Source: a virus | Direction: 5' to 3' (one strand) | DNA: 37,954 nt | IMG/VR virus record: IMGVR_UViG_3300013117_000507 | Coordinates: 1-37,954 of that record | Shown: in pieces, positions 31,453-37,954 of the stretch | Numbering within the stretch: the stretch's first letter is position 1 | Layout of the letters: each line of letters opens with the position of its first letter | Translations under genes and position numbers: made by a program | Notes under the pieces: generated by a model | What the model saw: only the letters and a program-made list of their open reading frames with translations | What the model was told of the DNA's origin: nothing | Databases searched by the model: none

Positions 31453-31979
31453 TCCGGCCCCACGAACTCCTCGGGGACGCCGAACGCGCGCGGGTCATCC
31501 ATGGTGATGCGGACGCGCACCCCGCGGTCGGCCTTGTCCCCGACGATGAACTTGAGGCTGGAGACGCTGAAGTTGGCTCGGTCGTCGATGCCGATGAGGT
31601 CGGCCACGGCATCTTCTACGAGCTTGACTCTGTTAGATACATCCATCTTCTTGTAGCGGGATTGCGCCTTTCGTTGCCCCTTCTTCTTGCCGCGGACGTA
31701 CCGGACAGCCCAGTTGATGTTCAGCACCTCCTCGGCCAGCAGGAACAAGGTGATCTGCAGGTGGATGATGGCGCCGACCGCGGCCATGTCCTGCAGCTTC
31801 TTCACCGAGAACAGCCGCGCCTGGGCCATGGACCCAGAGAACCGCGCCTGCCACCGCTCGGCGAGCTTGGTCTTCCTCCTGCCGCCGCCCGGCGCGTTGT
31901 AGTACGCCTTGTTGGTACTGGGCGGCGGCTGGAGGTAGTGGTAGGCGAGGACGTGAGGCTCGATCTCGGGGAAGGTCAC
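31449..31979 (-). CDS. rusA: RusA-like Holliday junction resolvase
   Basis: A 176-aa protein; the GTG at 31979 overlaps the preceding TGA (GTGA). The N-terminus shows the RusA substrate-binding strand (LQPPPSTNKAYYN, with P-P-S-x-N-K), and the core shows the family signature KKMDVSNRVKLVEDAVADLI followed by GIDD. RusA enzymes are dimeric Mg-dependent nucleases that cut four-way DNA junctions symmetrically. Aligned by eye with E. coli RusA, D113 corresponds to D70, N116 to N73, K119 to K76 and D132/D133 to D90/D91, but S115 stands where D72 would be. E122 and D123 are nearby. The protein is longer than the roughly 120 aa of E. coli RusA. It is linked to a recombinase and two other nucleases. 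Confidence 0.78.
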   Translation of the reverse strand: MTFPEIEPHVLAYHYLQPPPSTNKAYYNAPGGGRRKTKLAERWQARFSGSMAQARLFSVKKLQDMAAVGAIIHLQITLFLLAEEVLNINWAVRYVRGKKKGQRKAQSRYKKMDVSNRVKLVEDAVADLIGIDDRANFSVSSLKFIVGDKADRGVRVRITMDDPRAFGVPEEFVGPE

Positions 31980-32551
31980 TTCAGTGCTCCGCGACCTCCG
32001 CCTCCATAGCGAGCCGACCGTGCGCGCGACGAGCTGTCCCGCGACTGGCCCCGGAGGGTGATGACGCGGCTGACCGTGGCGAAGTCGCTCTCGGCCGCCT
32101 TGTAGCAGGCCTCGGCGATCTCGGCAGAGTACTCGTAGAACCCGAGCATCGAGACGTGGTCCTGGTGGCGCTCGTCCATCTCCAGGAGGTCGTCGAGCGC
32201 CCACTTGGGGTCGCGGTCGTCGATGTGCTTGCGGTACTGCTTGCGGAGGTACGCCTGCAGGAGCCGCAGCCGCTTCTTGATCGCCTTGGCACAGGCGCTG
32301 AACACCGCGCCCTGCCCGCGCAGGAAGTTCTGGTGCTGCGTGATCTCGCCGAGCAGGTCAGCGAGCTCGTCGTCGGACAGCCGCGCGTAGTTGGGCGGCA
32401 GGATGCCGTCGTAGAGCTTGCCGGTCCACTCCGGCTTGGGTGGCACCGAGATCTTCAGCTTGCCCAGGTTCTTGGTGGCCTCGGCCTCGATGTCGAACTT
32501 GTCGAGTGCGTCGTCCAGCGCCGCGCGTGGCGCGAGTCGTCCACGTCCCAT
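31976..32551 (-). CDS. Helical protein of the recombination cassette, 191 aa
   Basis: The ATG at 32551 shares a base with the preceding TGA (TGATG). The product begins MGRGRLAPRAALDDALDKFD, then an extended segment (LKISVPPKPEWTGKLYDGIL) and a long helical region (LADLLGEITQHQNFLRGQGA; AIKKRLRLLQAYLRKQYRKH), ending in a Ser/Arg/Gly-rich tail. The helical, charged plan and its place between a recombinase and a resolvase recall phage recombination mediators of the UvsY kind, but no sequence signature confirms this. Treat it as an unknown with a suggestive context. Confidence 0.55.
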   Translation of the reverse strand: MGRGRLAPRAALDDALDKFDIEAEATKNLGKLKISVPPKPEWTGKLYDGILPPNYARLSDDELADLLGEITQHQNFLRGQGAVFSACAKAIKKRLRLLQAYLRKQYRKHIDDRDPKWALDDLLEMDERHQDHVSMLGFYEYSAEIAEACYKAAESDFATVSRVITLRGQSRDSSSRARSARYGGGGRGALK

Positions 32552-33354
32552 CAGCGGCCACCCTTCTGCGTGCAGACGTGGCTGTAGTCGCATCGCCGGC
32601 AGGCCCACTTCTTGACATCGCGGTCGGCGCCGTCCGGCCCGGACTCGATGACGGCCTGGCACTTCCGCTCGATGGACTCCCACAGGACGTGGCTGAACAT
32701 GACGAGTACCTCCTCCATCAGGCTCTTGTCCTTGTTGATGTACAGGATGTACCCGAAGGGGATGTCGAACGCCTTCATGTAGCACAGCAGCTGCTGCGCG
32801 TGGCCGTCTTCCGGCCTGCCATTCAGCTTGGTGAACCTGTCGTGGTTGATCGTCTTGATGTCGAACTGGTAGCGGATCAGTGGCGTCGAGCGGATACCGT
32901 CCGTGGACCCAGAGATCCACAGGTCCTCGATCATGACGCCCATCTCGTCGTGGAAGCCGGGCTCCCACCCGTCCGGGGACCAGCCCCACATGGCCTCGCA
33001 GTAGCACTGGTACTGCTCGTGGATGGCGTGTCCGGTGCCGAAGATCTGCAGGATGCGGGCGTCGAACTTCGACTTCTTCTCGGCGCCCATCAGCTGGTAC
33101 CACAGCTTGCGGCTGCAGTCCTTGATGGACGACGGCTCGATGCGGAAGGTCTCCCGGAGCTTGGGCTCGCGGGCGGCCGCGCGCTTGGCGCGCGTGATCT
33201 GGACGGACTGGTGGTGGAGATCCACCTCGGGGTCGTTGAGGGTCTTGATCCAGGCGAGTAGTTCGGTCTTCGGGGAGTTGGCGAGGGCAATCGCCTCCGC
33301 TTGTTCCATCCCCATGGCGTCGAGGTCAGCGATGGTCTTCAGCTGATCGGTCAC
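32551..33354 (-). CDS. Cas4/RecB-like PD-(D/E)XK nuclease with probable Fe-S cluster, 267 aa
   Basis: The GTG at 33354 follows GGAGG with 6-nt spacing. Motifs run in the order of the RecB/Cas4 nuclease family: a G-x-x-H helix (IFGTGHAIHE, H109 or H112), an acidic strand (SGSTDG, D152), the catalytic FDIKT (D165-x-K167) and QQLLCYM (Q188...Y192). Cys80 in IKDCSRKLWYQ together with C252-x2-C255-x5-C261 at the C-terminus gives the C...CxxCx5C arrangement that holds a 4Fe-4S cluster in Cas4 and AddB-type proteins. Expected activity is a DNA exonuclease that makes single-stranded ends for recombination. No cas1 or cas2 is nearby, so a CRISPR role is unlikely. Confidence 0.8.
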   Translation of the reverse strand: MTDQLKTIADLDAMGMEQAEAIALANSPKTELLAWIKTLNDPEVDLHHQSVQITRAKRAAAREPKLRETFRIEPSSIKDCSRKLWYQLMGAEKKSKFDARILQIFGTGHAIHEQYQCYCEAMWGWSPDGWEPGFHDEMGVMIEDLWISGSTDGIRSTPLIRYQFDIKTINHDRFTKLNGRPEDGHAQQLLCYMKAFDIPFGYILYINKDKSLMEEVLVMFSHVLWESIERKCQAVIESGPDGADRDVKKWACRRCDYSHVCTQKGGR

Positions 33355-33862
33355 GTGCAGCCTCCTTCAGTGCTTCATAGTCACGGAGATCCAGCACGAC
33401 GAGCTGGACATCGGGTGTAGCGCCCCGCCGCTTGAACCGCAGGTCCAGGATGGGCCGCAGCCCCTGCGACAGGGCGTGGTTTCGGGTCTTGTACCAGTCG
33501 TTGAGCTTGACGAACCGGAAGTCGCTGGAGCGCGTCTCTTTGTGCTCACGCAGCTCCTCGCGGGTGGCCACGTCGAGCTTGTGGATGGGGCCGCAGCCCG
33601 AGCCGCGCTGGACTCGGCCACCCGTCTGCCGGGCGAGCTCGGCTTCGTCGGTGTCGCTCTCCTTGCGCCGGACGCGCGCGTTGTAGCCGGCGTCCGAGGA
33701 GCCCCTCTGCGCGTGCTTCTGGATCTCCACGGAGCGCCGGTTGACGATGGTGCCGCAGACGGAGCAGCGGAGCTTGAAGCGGTGGCTCTGCCACGCGTTG
33801 GCCCCGCAGTGCATGCAGTCCTGGAACAGGTCAGTACTCGAGGTAGTAGTTCGGCGTGACAC
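33326..33862 (-). CDS. Zinc ribbon fused to Hjc-like PD-(D/E)XK endonuclease, 178 aa
   Basis: The start is chosen at GTG 33862 because GGAGG lies 6 nt upstream and the start keeps the first Cys; an ATG at 33814 would lose it. Residues 16-36 form a zinc ribbon (C16-x2-C19...C33-x2-C36). The C-terminal domain matches the phage/archaeal Holliday-junction-resolvase-like pattern G-G-R-x-Q-x-G-S-G...K-x-D-V...E-x-K-x-T: GGRVQRGSGCG at about 81-91, D97 and E106-x-K108 as the catalytic acid/E-x-K set, then SDFRFVKLNDWYKTRN and LRPILDLRF. Such enzymes cut branched DNA. It overlaps the recombinase gene by 32 nt and the Cas4-like gene by 29 nt, consistent with a coupled recombination module. Confidence 0.72.
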   Translation of the reverse strand: MSRRTTTSSTDLFQDCMHCGANAWQSHRFKLRCSVCGTIVNRRSVEIQKHAQRGSSDAGYNARVRRKESDTDEAELARQTGGRVQRGSGCGPIHKLDVATREELREHKETRSSDFRFVKLNDWYKTRNHALSQGLRPILDLRFKRRGATPDVQLVVLDLRDYEALKEAARDRSAEDHR

Positions 33863-35024
33863 CGTACGCCTCCAGGACAGCGCGCTCCATCTCCAGTCGG
33901 AGGTCGGGCTCCGCGTCGAACCGCTTGTTCCAGTTGGCGATGCCCTGGGCCTTGAGCTTGCCGAAGGACAGCCAGGACCCCGCGGTCTTGACGACGCCGC
34001 ACTTCTGCGCGGTGACGATGAGGTCGCGGTCCGTGTCCACGCCGGTGGCGTAGTAGTAGTGGAACTCGCCTTCGGGACCGTCGTGGCACCCGGCCTTGCC
34101 CTTGAGGATCTTCCAGCGGATGACCTTGCCGATCTGGGTCTTCGTGGACTTCTTGCCACTGTCGTCCTTGCTCGCGCCGATGGAGACCTCGCCCTTGGCG
34201 TTCTTGAAGATCCCCGAGTGGGCCGTGAGCCTGATGGAGACGAACTTGCCGTGCTTCAGGGCGTAGCCGCCCTGGATGCTGAGGCCACCCATCCCACCCA
34301 TGCGGTCGCGCCACTGGTTGATGCCGACGACCGTGGTGAGGTTGGGCATGCCCGAGTCGTCCTCGGTCAGCATCGCAGCGTGGAAGCGCCGCAGGAACTC
34401 GGTGTTGACCTTCGCGGACCCGCCTCGGGTCTTGTCGTGCATCCCCTTCTTGTCCTCCTCCTTGGTCAGGAGGGAGCCCCAAGAGTCGATGCCGACGATG
34501 TTGTAGATCATGCTGGCGACCTGGACGAGGATCATGTCGTACAGGTCCTCGGCGGAGTCGCCGATGCCGACGAAGAACTCACCGATCTGGTCGCGGGCGT
34601 AGGCCAGCTCCTCATCGGTGAAGTCGCGGCCCTGCAGCTCCTGCTCGCGCTTGATCTCGATCTCGCTGAGCGAGACGCGGAGGTCGTGCATCTTGGCGAA
34701 GGTCTTGTCGTACTGCATCTCCGTCATGTCCATGGCGAGGAAACAGTTGCGGCCGAAGATCTCCTGCTGCCGCCGCAGGTAGCGGTTGAGGAGGTAGGTC
34801 TTGCAGACCCCGTCGGGGCCGATGATCTCGGCCAGCCCGCCGGCCGGGAGGCCACCGCCCGTGGCGATGTCCAGGCCGATGATCCCGCACGGTCGGCGGA
34901 GCATGTAGTAGGGCATGACCATTTCGCTGGCGCGCTTCAGTCGTGCGCGCCCGCCGACCTTCTTCACGACGTCGTCGAGGTGGGGGGCGAGGCGCTCGTG
35001 TCGGGGCGAGGTGAAGTCGTTCAC
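33831..35024 (-). CDS. uvsX: UvsX/RecA-like recombinase, 397 aa
   Basis: Strand-exchange ATPase. The GTG at 35024 overlaps the preceding TGA (GTGA) and follows GGAGGGGAA. The Walker A region is at residues 69-76, GPDGVCKT, with Cys where RecA has the last Gly of GPESSGKT; T4 UvsX (GPSKSFKS) likewise lacks that Gly. The glutamate strand is FLAMDMTEMQYD (E102), Walker B is NIVGIDSWGSL (D180), and the L2-like NQWRDRMGG is present. Length matches UvsX (about 391) better than RecA (about 350). It is expected to coat ssDNA and drive recombination-dependent replication or repair. Flanking genes supply nucleases and a possible mediator. Confidence 0.85.
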   Translation of the reverse strand: MNDFTSPRHERLAPHLDDVVKKVGGRARLKRASEMVMPYYMLRRPCGIIGLDIATGGGLPAGGLAEIIGPDGVCKTYLLNRYLRRQQEIFGRNCFLAMDMTEMQYDKTFAKMHDLRVSLSEIEIKREQELQGRDFTDEELAYARDQIGEFFVGIGDSAEDLYDMILVQVASMIYNIVGIDSWGSLLTKEEDKKGMHDKTRGGSAKVNTEFLRRFHAAMLTEDDSGMPNLTTVVGINQWRDRMGGMGGLSIQGGYALKHGKFVSIRLTAHSGIFKNAKGEVSIGASKDDSGKKSTKTQIGKVIRWKILKGKAGCHDGPEGEFHYYYATGVDTDRDLIVTAQKCGVVKTAGSWLSFGKLKAQGIANWNKRFDAEPDLRLEMERAVLEAYGVTPNYYLEY

Positions 35025-35212
35025 TTCCCCTCCGGGCGCTTCTCGAAGGGAGCGGTGCCGCACTTGGGGCACACGGGCACGTTGCCGGAGTAGTCGACGG
35101 TGCCGCCGCACACGGGGCAGCCGCCGCCCTCCCGGGCTTGCTTCTCCATCTCGTCGTCAACGACGACGCTGTACTTGTCCATTCCCTCGTCGTCTCGGGG
35201 GTCGGGCTTCAC
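35021..35212 (-). CDS. Small zinc-ribbon protein, 63 aa
   Basis: GTG 35212 with GGAGG 5 nt upstream. The product has an acidic N-terminus (DPRDDEGMDKYSVVVDDEME) followed by a zinc ribbon, CPVCGGTVDYSGNVPVCPKC, and a basic end (FEKRPEGK). The last four bases overlap the recombinase start (GTGA), so the two are probably co-translated. It overlaps the preceding gene by 56 nt. Small ribbons like this often bind nucleic acid or partner with polymerases or recombinases; its target is unknown. Confidence 0.65.
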   Translation of the reverse strand: MKPDPRDDEGMDKYSVVVDDEMEKQAREGGGCPVCGGTVDYSGNVPVCPKCGTAPFEKRPEGK

Positions 35213-35630
35213 GGTGTCCTCCTTCCCAGCTCGGTATCCGGCTGGCCATGTTGGTGATGTCGTCGCGTCCGCGCGCGGAGCGGGCGCGGTGGGTTGCCTT
35301 CTCGCCCAGGCCGAAGACCCAGACGCGATCCTCCTCGAAGACCCGGCGGAAGACGTCGAGCCCCCGTGTGGCGATCTTCGCAGCTCGCGCCCAGGTGAGG
35401 AAGTGATTGATGGGGCTGGTCATCGAGATGCCCTTGGCGCTGTAGTCCAAGGAGATGCCGTCGCCCGCGTACCCGCCGACGCCGGCGGCCTTCTTCAGGG
35501 CCTCGGCCGGCGTGACGTTGCCGTGGGCCAGCGCGTTCATCACCGCCCTGGGGACGTAGGCGCCGGTGTAGCAGCTGAGGACGTAGTCGACCATCACCAG
35601 CTCCGCCTCTTCGATGGTCAGGTCAGTCAA
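35157..35630 (-). CDS. Hypothetical protein, 157 aa
   Basis: Unrecognised protein of about 157 aa. TTG 35630 is the best start: GAGG lies about 7 nt upstream and the start overlaps the HU-like stop by 8 nt. Residues 1-60 are helical (DLTIEEAELVMVDYVLSCYT; VMNALAHGNVTPAEALKKAA). Residues 75-100 look helical (INHFLTWARAAKIATRGLD). The last 25 residues are Arg/Gly-rich and overlap the next gene by 56 nt, so the true end may reflect overlap rather than fold. No motif was recognised. Confidence 0.52.
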   Translation of the reverse strand: MTDLTIEEAELVMVDYVLSCYTGAYVPRAVMNALAHGNVTPAEALKKAAGVGGYAGDGISLDYSAKGISMTSPINHFLTWARAAKIATRGLDVFRRVFEEDRVWVFGLGEKATHRARSARGRDDITNMASRIPSWEGGHREARPPRRRGNGQVQRRR

Positions 35631-35904
35631 GGGTGAACCTCGTCGACGAGGGCTTGAACACGACCTTGTGCCTCGGCGGGATGCTGGTCATCTCCTTCTT
35701 CTTGAAGTCGTAGACCGCCTTCTTCGGCGCGAGGATGATGTCGAACCGGCCGAAGCCACGGAGCTTCACGGGCTCGCCGGAGTTGATGGTCTCGGCGACG
35801 ACGTCCAGGAACGCCTCGACGACGGCGCGAGTCAGCAGGGGGTTGAGGCGCACGCGCCGGCGAACGCGGCGGTGCACGAGGTCCAGCAGCTCACTCTTCG
35901 TCAT
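35623..35904 (-). CDS. HU/IHF-like DNA-binding protein, 93 aa
   Basis: Starts at ATG 35904. The fold signature of HU/IHF is clear: an N-terminal helical dimerisation half (TKSELLDLVHRRV; TRAVVEAFLDVVAETINSGE), the conserved turn GEPVKLRGFGRFDI and the closing RHKVVFKPSS. Length matches HU (about 90 aa). The DNA-intercalating arm is altered: the usual RNPxTG-type arm tip is replaced by KKAVYDFKKKEMTSIPP, and no arm proline is recognisable at the usual place, so it may bind DNA without strong bending. A phage-encoded HU could organise the replicating genome or assist recombination. It overlaps the preceding gene by 14 nt. Confidence 0.82.
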   Translation of the reverse strand: MTKSELLDLVHRRVRRRVRLNPLLTRAVVEAFLDVVAETINSGEPVKLRGFGRFDIILAPKKAVYDFKKKEMTSIPPRHKVVFKPSSTRFTLD

Positions 35905-36427
35905 CGTCTCGCTCCACGGGCGTGGCGTGCCTACTGAACCAGTCGCGGAGTCCTTCGCCGAGACGCTCCCAGGTGACCTCGCCATCGGGGATTGGCCTCG
36001 AGCCGCTGGCGGTGGCGATGATCTTGTTGAGCGCCGGCTTGAGGTCGGCCATGCCCTCCAGCAGTGCCTCCTCCGTTTTCGGGACGCGCTCGGAGCTGAT
36101 CGGGAAGAAGGGGACGTCCCCCACCACGATGGGCTCGGGTGGCCGGTCGCGGACCTCAGCGTGCAGCAGCTCGAGGATCTCCTCCCGCGAGAGCAGCGCG
36201 GCACACAGGATGTGCTGGTCCGTGATCTGCGGGTGGTCACGCTGCAAACGACACAGTGTCGCGTACATCGCGTCGGTGTGCTGGAGGCGGATCAGCTCCC
36301 GCGCCAGCTCCTCGGGGTTCGCGTGGATGATGTCGGCTGGGGATGGCTTCGACGGGTCGCGCGGGTGCATGAGGAAGCGCTCCATCAACCGCAGGAACCC
36401 AGGCCGTAGCTTGGGATGGCCTGTCAC
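35891..36427 (-). CDS. Hypothetical helical protein, 178 aa
   Basis: GTG 36427 overlaps the stop of the zinc-finger gene (GTGA). The product has a basic start (TGHPKLRPGFLRLMERFLM), a helical middle (PEELARELIRLQHTDAMYAT; ITDQHILCAALLSREEILEL) and an acidic end (PVERDDDEE). No domain was recognised. The position between DNA polymerase and HU-like genes suggests a replication accessory, for example a polymerase-associated or helicase-loading factor, but the sequence does not decide. It overlaps the following HU-like gene by 14 nt. Confidence 0.58.
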   Translation of the reverse strand: MTGHPKLRPGFLRLMERFLMHPRDPSKPSPADIIHANPEELARELIRLQHTDAMYATLCRLQRDHPQITDQHILCAALLSREEILELLHAEVRDRPPEPIVVGDVPFFPISSERVPKTEEALLEGMADLKPALNKIIATASGSRPIPDGEVTWERLGEGLRDWFSRHATPVERDDDEE

Positions 36428-36720
36428 GGCTCGTAGTCCTCGACCTTCGGGAAGGTCATGCCGTCCGGTGCACGGTTGTCTCCCCGGTAGATCTCGAGCT
36501 TCCGCACCGCGGCGATGTTGCCGATGCCGATGCCGGGCTCCTCGGTGACCCGGCCCTCCTTGATGGCCGTGGCCACCTCCCGGCCCATGTTGTGGTCGCA
36601 GTTGGGGCAGTCCCAACTCTCCTTGTTGTAGTGGGCGACAGCGCAGTTCTCCCTGCCGTCCGGACAGGGGGCGAGCTTCGCCGTGAACTCGGTGCCGCAC
36701 TCGCTGCACGTGACTCTCAT
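36424..36720 (-). CDS. Zinc-finger protein, 98 aa
   Basis: ATG 36720 overlaps the polymerase stop (ATGA), so it is coupled to it. Three Cys groups lie in the first 45 residues: CSECG at 5-9, C19 with C26 (LAPCPDGRENCAV), and CPNCDHNMG at about 38-46. This could hold one or two zinc ions. The rest is mixed (AIKEGRVTEEPGIGIGNIAA, then LEIYRGDNRAPDG). It is a possible partner of DNA polymerase by linkage; the function is unproven. Confidence 0.62.
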   Translation of the reverse strand: MRVTCSECGTEFTAKLAPCPDGRENCAVAHYNKESWDCPNCDHNMGREVATAIKEGRVTEEPGIGIGNIAAVRKLEIYRGDNRAPDGMTFPKVEDYEP

Positions 36721-37954
36721 TTGGCCTCCAGCCAGTTGTATCCACCGCCACCGTCGATGGGCAGCGGGACGACCAGGTCCTCGGCGAACGGCTTCTCCAT
36801 CTGCTCGTGGGCGATGGCCTCGACCTCGGCCTCGATCTCGTCGTCGTCCGGGATCTCCATGACCAGCTCGTCGTGGACCTGCAGCAGCAGCTTGCAGCCC
36901 AGCTCCTCCAGCCGCTCCGCAGTCTCACGATAGCGCGGGTCCTCGATGGCGAACATCTTGAGCATCGCCTTCTTCACGATGTCCCCGGCGCTGCCCTGGA
37001 TCGGTGTGTTGACCGCGGCGCGCTCGCTGGCACCGTGGTCCTCGCGGCTGTCGATGTAGGGCAGGTGCCGGTAGCGGCCGGTGATGGTCCGGACGTGGTG
37101 GTGGTCGTGCGCGAAGTCCTTCATGCCCTGCGCGTAGTCGGCGATGCCGGGCCGCGCGTCCAGGAAGCCGGCGATGACGCCCTTGGCCACCTTGAACGGG
37201 ACGCCTGCGGTGACCGCCAGGCGCCCGGCGCCGCCGCCGTAGACGATGAGGAAGCCGGCGTTCTTGGCCAGGCCTCGCTTCTCGACGATCTCCACCTGCT
37301 CTGATGTCGGGTCCTCGGCCTTCTTGGCCGCGGCCACCACGTCGTAGGGGATGCCGTAGATGCGGGCGGTCGAGTCGTTGTGGATGTCGAGTCCGCCGTT
37401 GATGGCGTCGATCATCCCCCGGTCGCCGGAGTAGTGGGCGAGGATGCGCATCTCCAGCTGGCTGTAGTCGTAGACCAGCAGGCGCTTGCCCTCGGCGGCG
37501 ACGAACGCTTCGCGGATGCGGCGGCCGTTGGCCGTGCGCACCGGGATGTTCTGCAGGTTGGGGTCCTCGCTGGACAGCCGTCCAGTCGCGGTGATGTGCT
37601 GGTTGAAGGTCGTGTGGACCCGCATGTGGCCGTCGAGCCTGGCCGGGACACCCTGGATGTAGGTGTCGTGGAGCTTGGCCAGGCTGCGGTGGTCGATCAG
37701 GTTCTGGGCCAGCGGTAGGCCCTTGTCCGCCCACTTCTCCAGCACGAGCTTCGCGGTGGAGGGCATGCGGAGGCCCTTTGCCCCGCCGTCGGTCCAGTAC
37801 TTGCACGGCTTGCCCCAGGGGTCCTCCCAGGTCTCCGTGTCCTCGTCGAAGAAGTAGAACAGCTCGCGCAGCTGCTTGTGGCTGCGGAGGTTGACGACGT
37901 GCCCCGCCTCTTTGGCGAACGACCGCTCCAGCTTGTCCAGCTGGCCGATCAGCT
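36717..37954 (-). CDS. polA: Family A DNA polymerase, C-terminal part, 5' end outside window
   Basis: About 412 codons of the polymerase domain are present, and the frame is open to the right edge. The first visible residues resemble the thumb (FAKEAGHVVNLRSHKQLREL) and lead into HTTFNQHITATGRLSSEDPN and LQNIPVR. Motif A is LVYDYSQLEMRILAHYSGD. Motif B (O helix) is KRGLAKNAGFLIVYG, with Phe at the position equivalent to E. coli Pol I 762 and Leu where Gly763 is usual. Motif C is LLLQVHDELVMEIP. The palm metal-binding Asp residues are therefore intact. Any 3'-5' exonuclease part would lie upstream, outside the window. This is the phage replicase or main repair polymerase, first in the visible - strand block. 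Confidence 0.93.
   Translation of the reverse strand, partial: LIGQLDKLERSFAKEAGHVVNLRSHKQLRELFYFFDEDTETWEDPWGKPCKYWTDGGAKGLRMPSTAKLVLEKWADKGLPLAQNLIDHRSLAKLHDTYIQGVPARLDGHMRVHTTFNQHITATGRLSSEDPNLQNIPVRTANGRRIREAFVAAEGKRLLVYDYSQLEMRILAHYSGDRGMIDAINGGLDIHNDSTARIYGIPYDVVAAAKKAEDPTSEQVEIVEKRGLAKNAGFLIVYGGGAGRLAVTAGVPFKVAKGVIAGFLDARPGIADYAQGMKDFAHDHHHVRTITGRYRHLPYIDSREDHGASERAAVNTPIQGSAGDIVKKAMLKMFAIEDPRYRETAERLEELGCKLLLQVHDELVMEIPDDDEIEAEVEAIAHEQMEKPFAEDLVVPLPIDGGGGYNWLEAK

Noticed and set aside
32551-33354. Cas4-like nuclease as part of a CRISPR-Cas system
   Set aside because: No cas1, cas2, effector or array is in the window, and the gene sits in a phage recombination cassette.
1-37954. tRNA genes, integrase/attachment sites, insertion sequences
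   Set aside because: No cloverleaf, CCA-ended candidate, recombinase motif of integrase type, transposase or flanking direct repeats were found by eye.

Overview
The window is a stretch of a high-GC, double-stranded DNA tailed-phage (or prophage) genome. The call rests on a baseplate J-like protein, a gp25-like baseplate protein and several very long multidomain structural proteins on the + strand, facing a block of phage replication and recombination genes on the - strand. The gp25 and J-like pair points to a contractile (myovirus-type) tail. Nothing seen identifies the host beyond its high GC. No tRNA, rRNA, integrase, CRISPR array or insertion sequence was found. Coding density is near total: no gene-free stretch exceeds about 40 bp.

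Layout, + strand (1-29753): a sigma-70-like factor cut by the left edge; two small unknown proteins; a 340-aa probable virion protein; two beta-rich Ig/carboxypeptidase-regulatory-like proteins; a small basic protein; an 863-aa structural protein; a small protein; a gp25-like baseplate protein; a 2069-aa baseplate J-like protein; then, beyond one oppositely oriented zinc-ribbon gene, three giant tail-surface proteins (764, 1589 and 1976 aa) with a 220-aa tail protein between the last two; a membrane protein that could be a holin; and two further unknowns. Most neighbours overlap by 1-4 nt (ATGA, GTGA or TAATG), so this reads as a translationally coupled late operon. A strong hairpin at 29758-29785 ends it.

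Layout, - strand (37954-29793, read right to left): family A DNA polymerase (5' end outside the window), a zinc-finger protein, an unknown, an HU-like protein, an unknown, a zinc-ribbon protein, a UvsX/RecA-like recombinase, a zinc-ribbon plus PD-(D/E)XK (Hjc-like) nuclease, a Cas4/RecB-like Fe-S nuclease, an unknown helical protein, a RusA-like resolvase, two Cys-rich small proteins, a lysine-rich histone H1-like protein and a short C-terminal gene. This is a coherent replication and recombination cassette.

How the parts fit (inference): the sigma factor at the head of the + block is a candidate late-gene regulator, and three promoter-like sites of similar form (TTCA/TCAA-type -35, 17 bp, TAG(A/C)GT -10) lie in the + block. 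The giant tail proteins share repeated small beta modules, which suggests they grew by module duplication and exchange. The most unusual items are that shared module family, the reversed zinc-ribbon gene behind a compact divergent promoter, the Cys-rich insert in the baseplate protein, and the nuclease-rich recombination cassette with many small Cys-rich proteins.
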